Shown here piece by piece: positions 55,201 through 62,903 of a stretch of DNA of 64,000 bases. The notes beneath the pieces were generated by a model, which was not told where the DNA came from, ran no database searches, and saw nothing but the letters and a program-made list of their open reading frames with translations. This DNA comes from Bacillus sp. SA1-12 (GTDB taxonomy: Bacteria; Bacillota; Bacilli; Bacillales; Bacillaceae): contig NZ_LATZ01000008.1 in assembly GCF_000981385.1 (NCBI RefSeq), positions 62,001-126,000 of the forward strand, written 5' to 3'. Position 1 is the first letter of the stretch, and every line of letters begins with the position of its first letter. The translations under genes and the position numbers were made by a program.

Positions 55201-55890
55201 GGATTGACACTTTCTGTGTCTGATCCAACGCAAAAACAAGCGAAAGTTATAGTTGAATTAAATAAAACAGGCTTGGATATAGATGTAAAGGATGAAACAA
55301 TTACAGTTCTACAAACATCACCAACACTAAAGGTTGAAGTAAATGTTGCAGGTTCGATAGGGAAAACACATTCTAGCAAATTTAAGGATATGACGTCCCC
55401 TACCATTACAGCACCAAAATCATTAGAATTTTATCGTACAGATTCAGTCAATCTGGATTTTGAGATTTCTGATTCCTTTAGCGTGATTTCAAGGAATGAA
55501 TTCAAGTTAGATGGAGTGAAGGTAAGTCACCCAATTAAAATAGAACCATTTTCATTATCAATAGGAGATCATACTATTGAGGTCACTGCAACCGACCGAG
55601 CTGGAAATGTTACAAACGAAACCTATAAAGTAAAGGTTACCATGGACATTGATCATTTAGATGAGGCTATTAACTATGCAAGCGAGAAGAAATGGATTAC
55701 TAATAAAGGAATAGTTACTAGTTTGCTGGCAAAAATTAACAATATTCAGAATGACGACAAACAGACTCTTGATGGTTTATATGCATTAGAGAATGAAGTT
55801 CGAGCACAATCTGGAATAAAGGTGAACACAACCTTTTCAAACATGTTGCTTGTTGATATTTCTTATTTAAAAAAGCTTTATGAGGAGTAA
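52249..55890 (+). CDS. Secreted polysaccharide lyase family 8 (chondroitin/hyaluronate lyase type)
   Basis: A 1213-residue multidomain protein starting at GTG 52249 behind ggaggggg. A signal peptide (cleavage after VSA, about residue 26) leads to a carbohydrate-binding module (about 30-195), a Big_2 Ig-like domain (about 200-280, WTSSNPDIAVIDDTGLVTGV), the alpha-toroid and super-sandwich of PL8 (about 285-1020), and a C-terminal Ig-like domain (TVDRAGNVT-like TATDRAGNVTNETY). Catalytic regions are visible: NWWDWEIGTPQ, the His in LVQHSNIAYTGGYG with its Tyr, and the Arg in VSGRGISR. It cleaves uronic-acid polysaccharides outside the cell and supplies unsaturated disaccharides for the importer and GH88 enzyme. 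There is no wall anchor. Confidence 0.93.
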   Translation: MQKAMSICLAIFFILSSALPVYKVSAEEIPKMNLIQNGGFETTTSNSKWSNNIGPENWDVWIPSGNPELTIDSNEYHEGNHSISINATETSRADVLQDVAVNPDQNYQLSFWFKTENIEASWGGLFVRTQYLDSNGKKVSDGPSTEKIKGSHDWSLQEINLAIPKSASKLRVELFFETATGKAWLDNVTLKETDKTVTNFILEQNAVTLNIGEAMSLTPVFTPSDVTDKTVYWTSSNPDIAVIDDTGLVTGVAPGVATIKATTKDGGFTAESLVSVDSAEAIEYYEQLRVNWFNKLTGNDQYDPNDKNVANSINTLTEKVTNDDGTGLWDSMNKSENRTSLWNDRASTTDSSHITNSYQRLKDMALAYSIEGSTLKGNQTLKEDIVSGLDWLYAHRYNENKNHYGNWWDWEIGTPQAMNDIVVLIYNDLSSTQIKNYMRAVDRFVPDPTTRESLNNPDFRETGANLLDKALVVSIRGVIGNNSAKILLGNLSIGEEYHYVESGNGVYRDGSLVQHSNIAYTGGYGAVWLGRTADMMYLLKDSPWEVNNPNVNNVFNWVTDSFEPLIYKGAMMDMVSGRGISRQGSTDHSKGRATILSLLRLSDAAPPEKAMEIKRMVKEWIQTDSTFTNYTEGLSIYEINLVKDLISNSNIEPRGDLVKNQVFAGMDRVVHLRPGFGFGIGMFSDRISGFEYGNGENKEGWYTGAGATYLYNNDLKQFSNDFWPTVDSYRLPGITTDQSKGILRDWASYYNPRTWVGGSNLNGIYGAVGMDFSFEKLTGSSLQGKKSWFMFDDEIVALGADISSLNESKVETIIENRHINENGNNKLIVNGEEKLSQLDDSDTFNEVKWAHIEGNVQGSDIGYYFPASSSVFGLRESRIGSWNEINNGGSSDSITRNYISLAFDHGTKPVNAAYSYVLLPNKDVTQTENYSSNADITVLANTPAVQAVREKTLGITAANFYEAETVDFITVQNPASVIVQEESNGLTLSVSDPTQKQAKVIVELNKTGLDIDVKDETITVLQTSPTLKVEVNVAGSIGKTHSSKFKDMTSPTITAPKSLEFYRTDSVNLDFEISDSFSVISRNEFKLDGVKVSHPIKIEPFSLSIGDHTIEVTATDRAGNVTNETYKVKVTMDIDHLDEAINYASEKKWITNKGIVTSLLAKINNIQNDDKQTLDGLYALENEVRAQSGIKVNTTFSNMLLVDISYLKKLYEE

Positions 55891-55984
55891 AACTAAGATT
55901 AATAATATATCCGCTTTTGGTGAGTTTTCGTTTCGAAGCTTGACCTGGATTGATGAAGTGCAAGAATAATTTTTATTGAACTAT

Positions 55985-56025
55985 AATACCTGTCAGAAGT
56001 ACCATGTTCTGTCAGGTATTATTTT
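55985..56025 (+). terminator. Rho-independent terminator
   Basis: AATACCTGTCAGAA and TTCTGTCAGGTATT pair with one mismatch around gtaccatg, followed by atttt. It lies 95 bases after the lyase stop codon. Confidence 0.75.
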
Positions 56026-56051
56026 GCGATTTTATTTATTGACCTAGCATG

Positions 56052-56246
56052 GTATGATTGTTCGTTTGGTTTTCGACCAAAACGCAATACCTATCAAGTA
56101 TGGGTAAAATAAGAAAAGCCAGTAAGAAATGTTTTTGGGTAGTAGACGTCAATATCCAAGGATATTTTGATAACATTAATCAAACCAAATTGATGAAATT
56201 ATTAGAACAAAAAATTAGCAACCAACGGTTCCAATGTGTTTGTTAA
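56052..56246 (+). pseudogene. Group II intron reverse transcriptase/maturase fragment
   Basis: One frame gives FGFRPKRNTYQ near 56066. A second frame, one shift later, gives IRKASKKCFWVVDVNIQGYF followed by DNINQTKLMKLLEQKISNQR. These are the GFRP and D-x-KGYFDNI blocks of group II intron reverse transcriptases. The rest of the protein, including the YADD box, is absent, so this is a decayed fragment at the edge of the glycosaminoglycan locus. Confidence 0.75.
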
Positions 56247-56531
56247 TAATGGATAACACCAAGAGGCATGAATTCCATAACTATTACTCTGTGGTTTATT
56301 AACGAATGTAGAACTTTATGTTCTCTATCTTTTAAACCATTTTTGGACCTTGCCAAGTCCACCTGGCCACTACAGCTACTATAATAGTTGTAATTATCCT
56401 ATGAGAGAGGGGACAATCTTTAGATAATTAAATTTCGTGTATAATCCTTCTCTTATGAGTATTTGAAACAATCCAAATAATGGAAAATATAATTAACAAC
56501 TACATTCATAAATTATAAATAAAAGAAATAA
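56247..56531. other. Gene-free region after the intron fragment
   Basis: About 285 bases with no recognisable gene or RNA structure. It could hold degraded intron RNA, but I do not see the conserved domain V hairpin. Confidence 0.35.
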
Positions 56532-56560
56532 GGGTTTCCTAAATATTAGGGAACCCTTTT
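56532..56560. terminator. Terminator, possibly bidirectional
   Basis: GGGTTTCCTAA and TTAGGGAACCC form a stem around ata, followed by ttttaag on plus and by ttatttc on minus. It would end the minus-strand regulator transcript. Confidence 0.65.
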
Positions 56561-56584
56561 AAGTAAATAATTATTGAGTCACGT

Positions 56585-58123
56585 TTAGAGGAAATGAGAA
56601 GGATAATGATTGATTAAGAATTCCTTAAGATCCTTTAGGGGTCTCTTTCCTATTTCCTTTATAAAATCATCTGTAATAATTTTTCGTCTAGAACTGCTAG
56701 AAAATCCGAACTTTAACAGTCTATTTATATCTTCATCCTTAAAATAATATTGAAGTTTAATACATTGAAAACCATACTCTTGAATTAAAGAAGCGAGCCG
56801 ATTAGAAAATGTAATGATAAAGTCATACTCAAGACTATTTAATTCATGAAGTTCATTAATGTGTAATGTTTTAATAATTTTAATATCAAGAAAATGAATT
56901 AAATTTGAAGCAAAAAAGTTGGCTTTTTCAATTGATGAATTTGTTACAATCACAATATTTTTTGTGTTCCTCCCTAACACTTTATTTTCCATGATATGTT
57001 TTCTAAAGATAAGAGTTAGAGTTGAGATTTGATCTTGCGAAAGGTTGAGTTCATTTGCTATAAATGAACTTTCTGAGATAAGGTTAAATAAGTTAGGTAA
57101 CTCGATAGATGTCTCATCTAATTTATTATCATAAAAGTTAAAATGGAAAGCAGTACGTAACATACATTTAATTATAAATTGATAGACCTCATTGAAAAGA
57201 TCGTTGTAAGAAAAAATTTTAGTGATAATTCCCTTTTGAATATGATTGATAAACTGAGTAACTCTTTCTTTAAAAGCGATACTTTCAATATACGGTTGTG
57301 ATGACTTGGTATCCAAAGAAAGCAAGAGCGCATATAAAGTTTTGTTCTCAAGGGGATTCTCAACTATGTAAAATGAATTATCTACTTCAAATGGCAAAGC
57401 AACTACTTTATTTATATAATGACCACGGTCATTACGGTATAGCATCAAAATAAGATAAAGATAAATGAACTTCTTAGATGGATAGGATAAGTCATAGTAA
57501 CCAGGAATAAGTTCTGTTACTATTTTTTTTGCTGTATTTGCATGAAGAGCAGTTTCTCTTATGAAATATTCTGCAATTAATACTTCCATTGGATTATTAG
57601 CTTGTCTCAATTTTAGTTGATTGTTTGCATCAAGTTCAAGAATCTTTAAAAGAATCTTAGTTCCTTCAATTCTTATAAAAGTCTCATTCCCTTTGATAGT
57701 GATCCCTTTTTTACGAGCAATCTCCTTAGTCAACTCCATTTTAAATAAATAATCAGTTAAGCATCGGTTATCTTTTTTCTTGGTTGATAGACTGAGCCCT
57801 AGATGCTCATAAAGACTAGTTGTATTTACTACTTCCTTTAGAATCGATTGAATGATAATAAATGAGAAACGCTCACTTTGTGAAGAAGAGTAAGTATAAA
57901 AAGGAATGCTTTGAATGGCTTTAATATAATCTTGATAATTTATGTTACTATACACAACATGATTTTCAATATATAGCTTTTTATTATCTGGTAGTAAAGA
58001 ATTGATCGATTCTATCCGACGATGAATACTTAGTTCGCTACGCTTAATAATTGAATTATCTAGTGTATGTAATGAGCCGTGTTCTTGAAGGTGGCTTAGA
58101 ATTTTTATATCAAGTGCATCCAT
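56585..58123 (-). CDS. Mga/LicR-like PTS-linked transcriptional regulator
   Basis: About 512 residues. ATG 58123 (MDALDIKILSHLQEHGSLHT) follows ggaagga; an upstream ATG at 58144 overlaps that site. The N-terminus resembles the helix-turn-helix of BglG/LicR/Mga-type regulators (SELSIHRRIESINSLLPDNK). Near residue 390 there is an EIIB-like fold (NIVIVTNSSIEKANFFASNL), but the usual phosphocysteine is replaced by Asn/Ser, so that module may sense without being phosphorylated. No clear PRD histidines are recognised. It is divergent from a PTS operon across a 125-base gap with a cre-like site, and probably controls it. Confidence 0.7.
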   Translation of the reverse strand: MDALDIKILSHLQEHGSLHTLDNSIIKRSELSIHRRIESINSLLPDNKKLYIENHVVYSNINYQDYIKAIQSIPFYTYSSSQSERFSFIIIQSILKEVVNTTSLYEHLGLSLSTKKKDNRCLTDYLFKMELTKEIARKKGITIKGNETFIRIEGTKILLKILELDANNQLKLRQANNPMEVLIAEYFIRETALHANTAKKIVTELIPGYYDLSYPSKKFIYLYLILMLYRNDRGHYINKVVALPFEVDNSFYIVENPLENKTLYALLLSLDTKSSQPYIESIAFKERVTQFINHIQKGIITKIFSYNDLFNEVYQFIIKCMLRTAFHFNFYDNKLDETSIELPNLFNLISESSFIANELNLSQDQISTLTLIFRKHIMENKVLGRNTKNIVIVTNSSIEKANFFASNLIHFLDIKIIKTLHINELHELNSLEYDFIITFSNRLASLIQEYGFQCIKLQYYFKDEDINRLLKFGFSSSSRRKIITDDFIKEIGKRPLKDLKEFLINHYPSHFL

Positions 58124-58165
58124 GATTGGACTCCTTCCTTTCATTTGAAGGTCATTTAATGAAAA

Positions 58166-58179
58166 TGAAAACGCTAATA
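58166..58179 (+). promoter_or_regulatory. Putative cre site in the divergent promoter
   Basis: TGAAAACGCTAATA fits the CcpA consensus except at one position. It lies between the regulator gene and the PTS operon. Confidence 0.5.
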
Positions 58180-58248
58180 ATGTTGCCTTGTTTACCCTTT
58201 ATTTCAAATCTATACTTAAAATCAACCTAGAGAGAAAGGAAGAACATA

Positions 58249-59829
58249 ATGAAATTAAAAGACATTATTCAACAATTTGGCCGTTCTTTATTATTACCCA
58301 TAGCCGTTATGGCGCCAATTGGTATGATAATGGGGATATCTGGCGCACTTGGCCAAGAATATATGATCGAGAAACTACCTTTTTTAGATCATACCATTAT
58401 TCAAACCATCATAAGTAGTTTAGGTAATATTTCATCAGTTGTATTTAACAACATTCCTCTTTTATTTGCAATGGGAGTTGCTTATGGAATGTCAAAAAAT
58501 GAGAAAGGTATCGCTGTATTTGCTTCTGTGTTGGGTTATTTAACATTAATGATAGTTATGAATGTCTATTTAACTGTTACAGGTACTTTAGAAAATGATC
58601 CAGAAAAATTATCTAGAGTGGGTCAAGGTGTTATTCTTGGAATACAAACTTTGCGCATTGATGCATTTGGGGGGATTATTGCTGGGCTAATAGCAGCTAA
58701 AGTTGCTGACCGCTTTTATAAATTGGAATTACCTTTAGCATTTGCCTTTTTCGGAGGGAAAAAATCGGTTCCGATTATCACATTTTTAATTATGATACCA
58801 GTTGGACTTATTATACCTTTTATATGGGGATATTTTACTCAGTTCTTATTGAGCATATCATTTATCTTTTTGAATGAATATTACGGTGTAGGAGTATATT
58901 GGTTTGCTCACCGAGCCCTAATACCATTTGGTCTTCATCATGTACTTGCATCCATTGTTCGTTTTTCTGAGGCCGGCGGAGTTTATATGATCGATGGACA
59001 GAATTATATCGGAATTTTAAATGCGACAAATAAAATTCTTTTTGATCTAGGGCCTTCTCATGAAAGTTGGGATCGATTAATGCCGGATTTAACTAAATAT
59101 CTAGCTTCGGGACAAATGTTAATAACCTTATTTCGTATCCCAGCCATAGGTTTAGCGATGTATCATACTGCTTTTGCTTCGAATAAAACCATTGCTAAAG
59201 GGACGATTATTACAGTTGTACTAACTGCATTTTTAGGAAATGTCACTGAGCCATTAGAGTTTACATTTTTATTTATCGCTCCTGTACTATTCATTGTTTA
59301 TGCTGTTTTAAGTGGAATTATGGCGTTGCCGTTAAGCTTTTTAGATGTGTCAATTGGATATATTAGAGGAACCATCTTTGACTTTGGGATATTCGGTTTA
59401 CTTTATGAAAACACAAATTGGTATCAACTTGTAGTTTTAGGGATTATTAACTTTGTCGTTTTCTATGCTGCTTTTAGATTTGCTATTACAAAATTTAACT
59501 TAAAGACACCAGGCAGAGAAGCAGTGATAAGAAATGTTAACTTGTTAAAGGAAAAAAGATATCCTGAAATTGCATCAATTGTAATTGAAGGATTGGGTGG
59601 TAAAGAAAATATTAAAAATGTTGATAATTGTGTTACAAGACTACGAGTAGACTTAGTAAATGATGAAAAGGTAGATCAAGAAAAACTGAAAGATTCAGGA
59701 ACATCAGGTACGTTTATGGCACAAAAGAATCATATACACGTAGTATTTGGCCCACATGTTGAATTTATTAGAAATGCTGTTGATGATTCCATGAAAAACC
59801 AAATAAACACCAAGGAGATTAGTAGATGA
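58249..59829 (+). CDS. PTS permease, glucose superfamily, IIC-IIB fusion
   Basis: A 526-residue membrane permease and phosphotransferase. The IIC part (about residues 1-420) has ten or so helices and shows IPFGLHHVLASIVRFSEAGG and LGNVTEPLEFTFLFIAPVLF, the glucose-superfamily sugar-site motifs. The IIB part (about 440-520) carries the phosphocysteine in NVDNCVTRLRVDLVN. There is no fused IIA; that is encoded two genes downstream. A ribosome site (agaaagga) precedes the ATG. The sugar is not identifiable. The stop codon overlaps the start of the lyase gene (ATGA), so the two proteins are translationally coupled. Confidence 0.93.
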   Translation: MKLKDIIQQFGRSLLLPIAVMAPIGMIMGISGALGQEYMIEKLPFLDHTIIQTIISSLGNISSVVFNNIPLLFAMGVAYGMSKNEKGIAVFASVLGYLTLMIVMNVYLTVTGTLENDPEKLSRVGQGVILGIQTLRIDAFGGIIAGLIAAKVADRFYKLELPLAFAFFGGKKSVPIITFLIMIPVGLIIPFIWGYFTQFLLSISFIFLNEYYGVGVYWFAHRALIPFGLHHVLASIVRFSEAGGVYMIDGQNYIGILNATNKILFDLGPSHESWDRLMPDLTKYLASGQMLITLFRIPAIGLAMYHTAFASNKTIAKGTIITVVLTAFLGNVTEPLEFTFLFIAPVLFIVYAVLSGIMALPLSFLDVSIGYIRGTIFDFGIFGLLYENTNWYQLVVLGIINFVVFYAAFRFAITKFNLKTPGREAVIRNVNLLKEKRYPEIASIVIEGLGGKENIKNVDNCVTRLRVDLVNDEKVDQEKLKDSGTSGTFMAQKNHIHVVFGPHVEFIRNAVDDSMKNQINTKEISR

Positions 59830-61202
59830 GAGCACTATATGATTCTAAAACAAAATCAATGAATGACTACGGAATTCGTTCCTTTTTAAATAAAGAACAA
59901 AAATATCAGGCATGGTTAGAAGTAGAAGCAGCATTGGCAAAAGCTCAAGGAGAATTAAATATTATTCCAAAAGAAGCAGCAAAAAATATTCAAAAGGCAG
60001 CAAAACTAGGAAATATTGATTTATTAGAAATGGAAAATCTTCAAGAAAAAGTTGGTCATGGTTTTGTACCATTTCTCAAAATGCTTGTTAAAGCATGTGA
60101 TCAGGAGAGCGGTAAATATGTACACTACGGAGTAACCACTCAAAATATACAACAAACAGCACAATTATTAATAGTGTCTAAAGTACATGAAAAATTCAAA
60201 ATCGTTCTAGCGGATATTTTAGGAAATTTAGCCGATTTGGCAGAAGCAAACAAGAGTACAGTGATGCCTGGAAGAACGCACGGAAGACATGCAATTCCCA
60301 TAACTTATGGATACAAAGTTTCCGTTTGGATTAGTGACATTATAGCATCCATTGATCGTTTAAACGAAGTTTCAAAGCGCACTTTTCAGGTGATGATGGG
60401 TGGTGCTGTTGGATCGTTTAACTCATTTGGAGAGATTGGAAGGGAAGTACAAAATAAGGTTGCAGAATACCTTTGTCTTGGCTCCATGCCTGTTCCATCT
60501 CGAAATATAACAAGTCATAAAACAGAATACATCATGGCATTATCTTTACTTTCAAGTGCTTTTCATAAAATCGCTGAAGAAGTATATTCAACGTCTCTTG
60601 AAGAGATTGGTGAAGTTATGGAGGGTTTTACCAATGGAACAGTTGGATCAAGTACTATGCCACACAAAATTAACCCAAAGCTTTCAAAAGGTATTATTGC
60701 TAACTCACAGAAGTTATATTCACTACCCCAACTTTGCTTAAACTCTGCTGCAAGGCCTTATGAAGGTGATAGTAGTCAATACATGCTGTTTGACGCAGTA
60801 CTTGAGGAAGCAATTGAGTTAACAACCGAGATTTTGTTGCGTGCAGAGGAATTAACAAGAGACCTCTATGTTAACACAGAGAAAATGTTAGAAAATGCTT
60901 ACTTGAATAAGGGGTTAGATAATAGTGAATACGTTATGATGCAACTTGCTAAAAGGTTAGGAAAAGATAAAGCGCACTCTATTGTCTATGAAAAAGCTAT
61001 CAAAGTCCAGAGAGAAGCAAAAGATTTTAAACATGCATTGTTAGAAGATAAAGAAATTAAATCTTCTTTTACAGAAGGTGAAGTTGAAAGTATGCTTAAT
61101 CCTAAGTCTTACACTGGGTGTGGTGAAAACATAGCTATGGAACAAGCTGAACGAGCTAGAAAAGTAGAACAAATGTTAAGAGGAGGTCAAGTTTATGTTT
61201 AA
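59826..61202 (+). CDS. Adenylosuccinate-lyase-like enzyme (aspartase/fumarase superfamily) in a PTS operon
   Basis: A 458-residue all-helical lyase. The superfamily signature GSSTMPHKINPKLSKG is near residue 280, the general-acid region is PGRTHGRHAIPITYGY, and VHYGVTTQNIQQTAQ forms another part of the active site. The catalytic Ser of the signature loop is present. Superfamily members split C-N or C-O bonds and release fumarate. The gene is wedged between the PTS IIC-IIB (overlap of 4 bases) and IIA genes (overlap of 8 bases), not in a purine operon, so a role in housekeeping purine synthesis is unlikely. I infer that it splits an imported phosphosugar conjugate such as an N-succinyl or aspartyl derivative. 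Confidence 0.88.
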   Translation: MRALYDSKTKSMNDYGIRSFLNKEQKYQAWLEVEAALAKAQGELNIIPKEAAKNIQKAAKLGNIDLLEMENLQEKVGHGFVPFLKMLVKACDQESGKYVHYGVTTQNIQQTAQLLIVSKVHEKFKIVLADILGNLADLAEANKSTVMPGRTHGRHAIPITYGYKVSVWISDIIASIDRLNEVSKRTFQVMMGGAVGSFNSFGEIGREVQNKVAEYLCLGSMPVPSRNITSHKTEYIMALSLLSSAFHKIAEEVYSTSLEEIGEVMEGFTNGTVGSSTMPHKINPKLSKGIIANSQKLYSLPQLCLNSAARPYEGDSSQYMLFDAVLEEAIELTTEILLRAEELTRDLYVNTEKMLENAYLNKGLDNSEYVMMQLAKRLGKDKAHSIVYEKAIKVQREAKDFKHALLEDKEIKSSFTEGEVESMLNPKSYTGCGENIAMEQAERARKVEQMLRGGQVYV

Positions 61203-61689
61203 AAGCTTATTTCGAAAAAAACACGTTGAGCAAATCACAAGTCCAGTTAATGGAACTGTTATTGAGTTAGCAAATGTACCAGACCCAGTATTTAGTCAGA
61301 AAATGATGGGAGAGGGACTAGCTGTACAACCTGCAGTTGGGAATGTAGTTGCTCCTTTAGATGGTGAAATTGTTCAACTTAGCGAAGAAACAAAACATGC
61401 TTTCGGAATACGATCGGAAAATGGTATAGAAGTGCTTGTGCATATTGGTTTAGAAACAGTTGCTTTAAAAGGAAAAGGTTTTGAGGTGTTAGTTAAAGAA
61501 GGACAAAAGGTAGAAAAAGGTCAACCTATGATTCAAGTAGATTTGACTTACATTAAGCAGCATGCTTCCAGTGACCTTGTTATTCTCGTTATAACAAACT
61601 CACAGGATGATCGCTTTAGTCTAGAATTTTTAGACGAGCAAACTGTACTCGCTGGTCAAACTGATTTAGTAACTGTTATAGTAAAATGA
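61195..61689 (+). CDS. PTS glucose-type IIA component
   Basis: A 164-residue cytoplasmic phosphocarrier. The phosphorylated His lies in IEVLVHIGLETVALKGKGF, the partner His in ETKHAFGIRSENG, and SPVNGTVIELANVPDPVFSQ is the family N-terminus. It starts 8 bases inside the lyase gene behind agaggaggt. It passes phosphate from HPr to the IIB domain of the permease. A partial copy of this gene and its downstream flank is found at 21746-21927. Confidence 0.95.
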   Translation: MFKSLFRKKHVEQITSPVNGTVIELANVPDPVFSQKMMGEGLAVQPAVGNVVAPLDGEIVQLSEETKHAFGIRSENGIEVLVHIGLETVALKGKGFEVLVKEGQKVEKGQPMIQVDLTYIKQHASSDLVILVITNSQDDRFSLEFLDEQTVLAGQTDLVTVIVK

Positions 61690-61858
61690 AAAAAAATTTT
61701 TAAGCAAAGAGTCCGTAATTGGATTCGTTTGTTTTTTTATATAACATTGTACAGTTTCAAATTATATGTGCCCACTAATTTTAGAGAATATTAAAGATCT
61801 TCTTTGAATTTGAATTAAACTTTAAATAAACAGAGTTACTTAATCCAAGTATAGAAGA

Positions 61859-61892
61859 AAAACCCAACCTTATCATTATGGAAGATTGGGTT
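61859..61892. terminator. Terminator between convergent genes
   Basis: AAACCCAA and TTGGGTTT pair around a partly complementary loop, with T runs on both strands. It serves the PTS operon and the minus-strand aldo/keto reductase remnant. Confidence 0.65.
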
Positions 61893-61916
61893 TCCTTTTA
61901 TTTATCAGCAAAACAC

Positions 61917-62775
61917 TTAGTTGTAACCAACTATTGGATGTGGTACATATGGCTCTTCAAGAAACGTAATTTCTTCGGGTGTTAGCTTAACCGATAAAGC
62001 ACCTACAGCATCTTCAAGATGGGATATTTTCGTAGCACCGATAATTGGTGCTATTACTGTCTCTTTCTGTAATAACCAAGCAAGTGCAATGTGTGTGCGA
62101 GGGACACCATGTTTTTCTGCGATGGATGCTACTCGCTCCACAACCAATCTGTCGGCATCAGCAGTCGCATCATACTTGGATTTTTGGACCTGGTCTGTCT
62201 CAGACCTATGTGTTGTTACTGACCAGTCACGCGTTAATCTCCCTGATGCAAGAGGGCTATATGGAGTGACACCAATTTTCTCCTCCTTACAAAGAGGTAA
62301 CATTTCTCGTTCTTCTTCACGGTAGATTAGGTTTAAGTGGTTCTGCATGGAGACAAACTTCGTCCAACCATTTTTTTCAGCCATATGTAAAGCCTTTTGG
62401 AACTGCCAAGCATACATGGCAGAAGCACCAATGTATCTTACTTTTCCAGACTTCACCACATCATGCAATGCTTCCATCGTTTCTTCAATAGGGGTATTGT
62501 AATCCCAACGGTGGATGATATAAAGATCTACGTAATCCGTTTCCAACCTCTTAAGACTTTTATTAATTTCACACATGATTGCTTTTCGAGAAAGTCCCGA
62601 ACCATTTGGACCTTTATGCATTTGTCCGTGTACTTTTGTCGCTATTACGACTTCATCACGATTCGCATAATCTTTCAGAGCTCGTCCAAGATATTCCTCA
62701 CTTGTTCCTAGTGAGTATACATTTGCTGTATCAAAAAAATTAATCCCTATCTCAAGGGCTTTTTTTATAACGGTA
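61917..62775 (-). pseudogene. Aldo/keto reductase lacking its N-terminus
   Basis: The minus-strand frame opens without a start at about 62775 with VIKKALEIGINFFDTANVYS and runs through EEYLGRALKDY, TKVHGQM, VDLYIIHRWDYNTPIEETME and PYSPLASGRL to the stop at 61917. This covers the barrel from the second helix on, with the catalytic Asp, Tyr, Lys and His. About the first 40 residues (first strand and helix) are missing, and an in-frame TGA lies just upstream. The ATG at 62621 could start only a shorter, probably inactive protein. The deletion joins directly to the upstream region of the next gene. Confidence 0.75.
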
Positions 62776-62903
62776 TGTCATAAAAATTAAACAAACCCTT
62801 ATCACATTACTATCAAGTTTTTGCCTAATCCTCTCATCCGTCTTACTCATTCAATGAATATCAGATATAATAAACCGAGGATGAAGAAAAAGGAGAATAC
62901 GTT

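Noticed and set aside
59826..61202. The lyase as the housekeeping purine enzyme PurB
   Set aside because: The overlaps with PTS genes on both sides and the absence of any purine gene make this unlikely, although sequence alone cannot exclude it.
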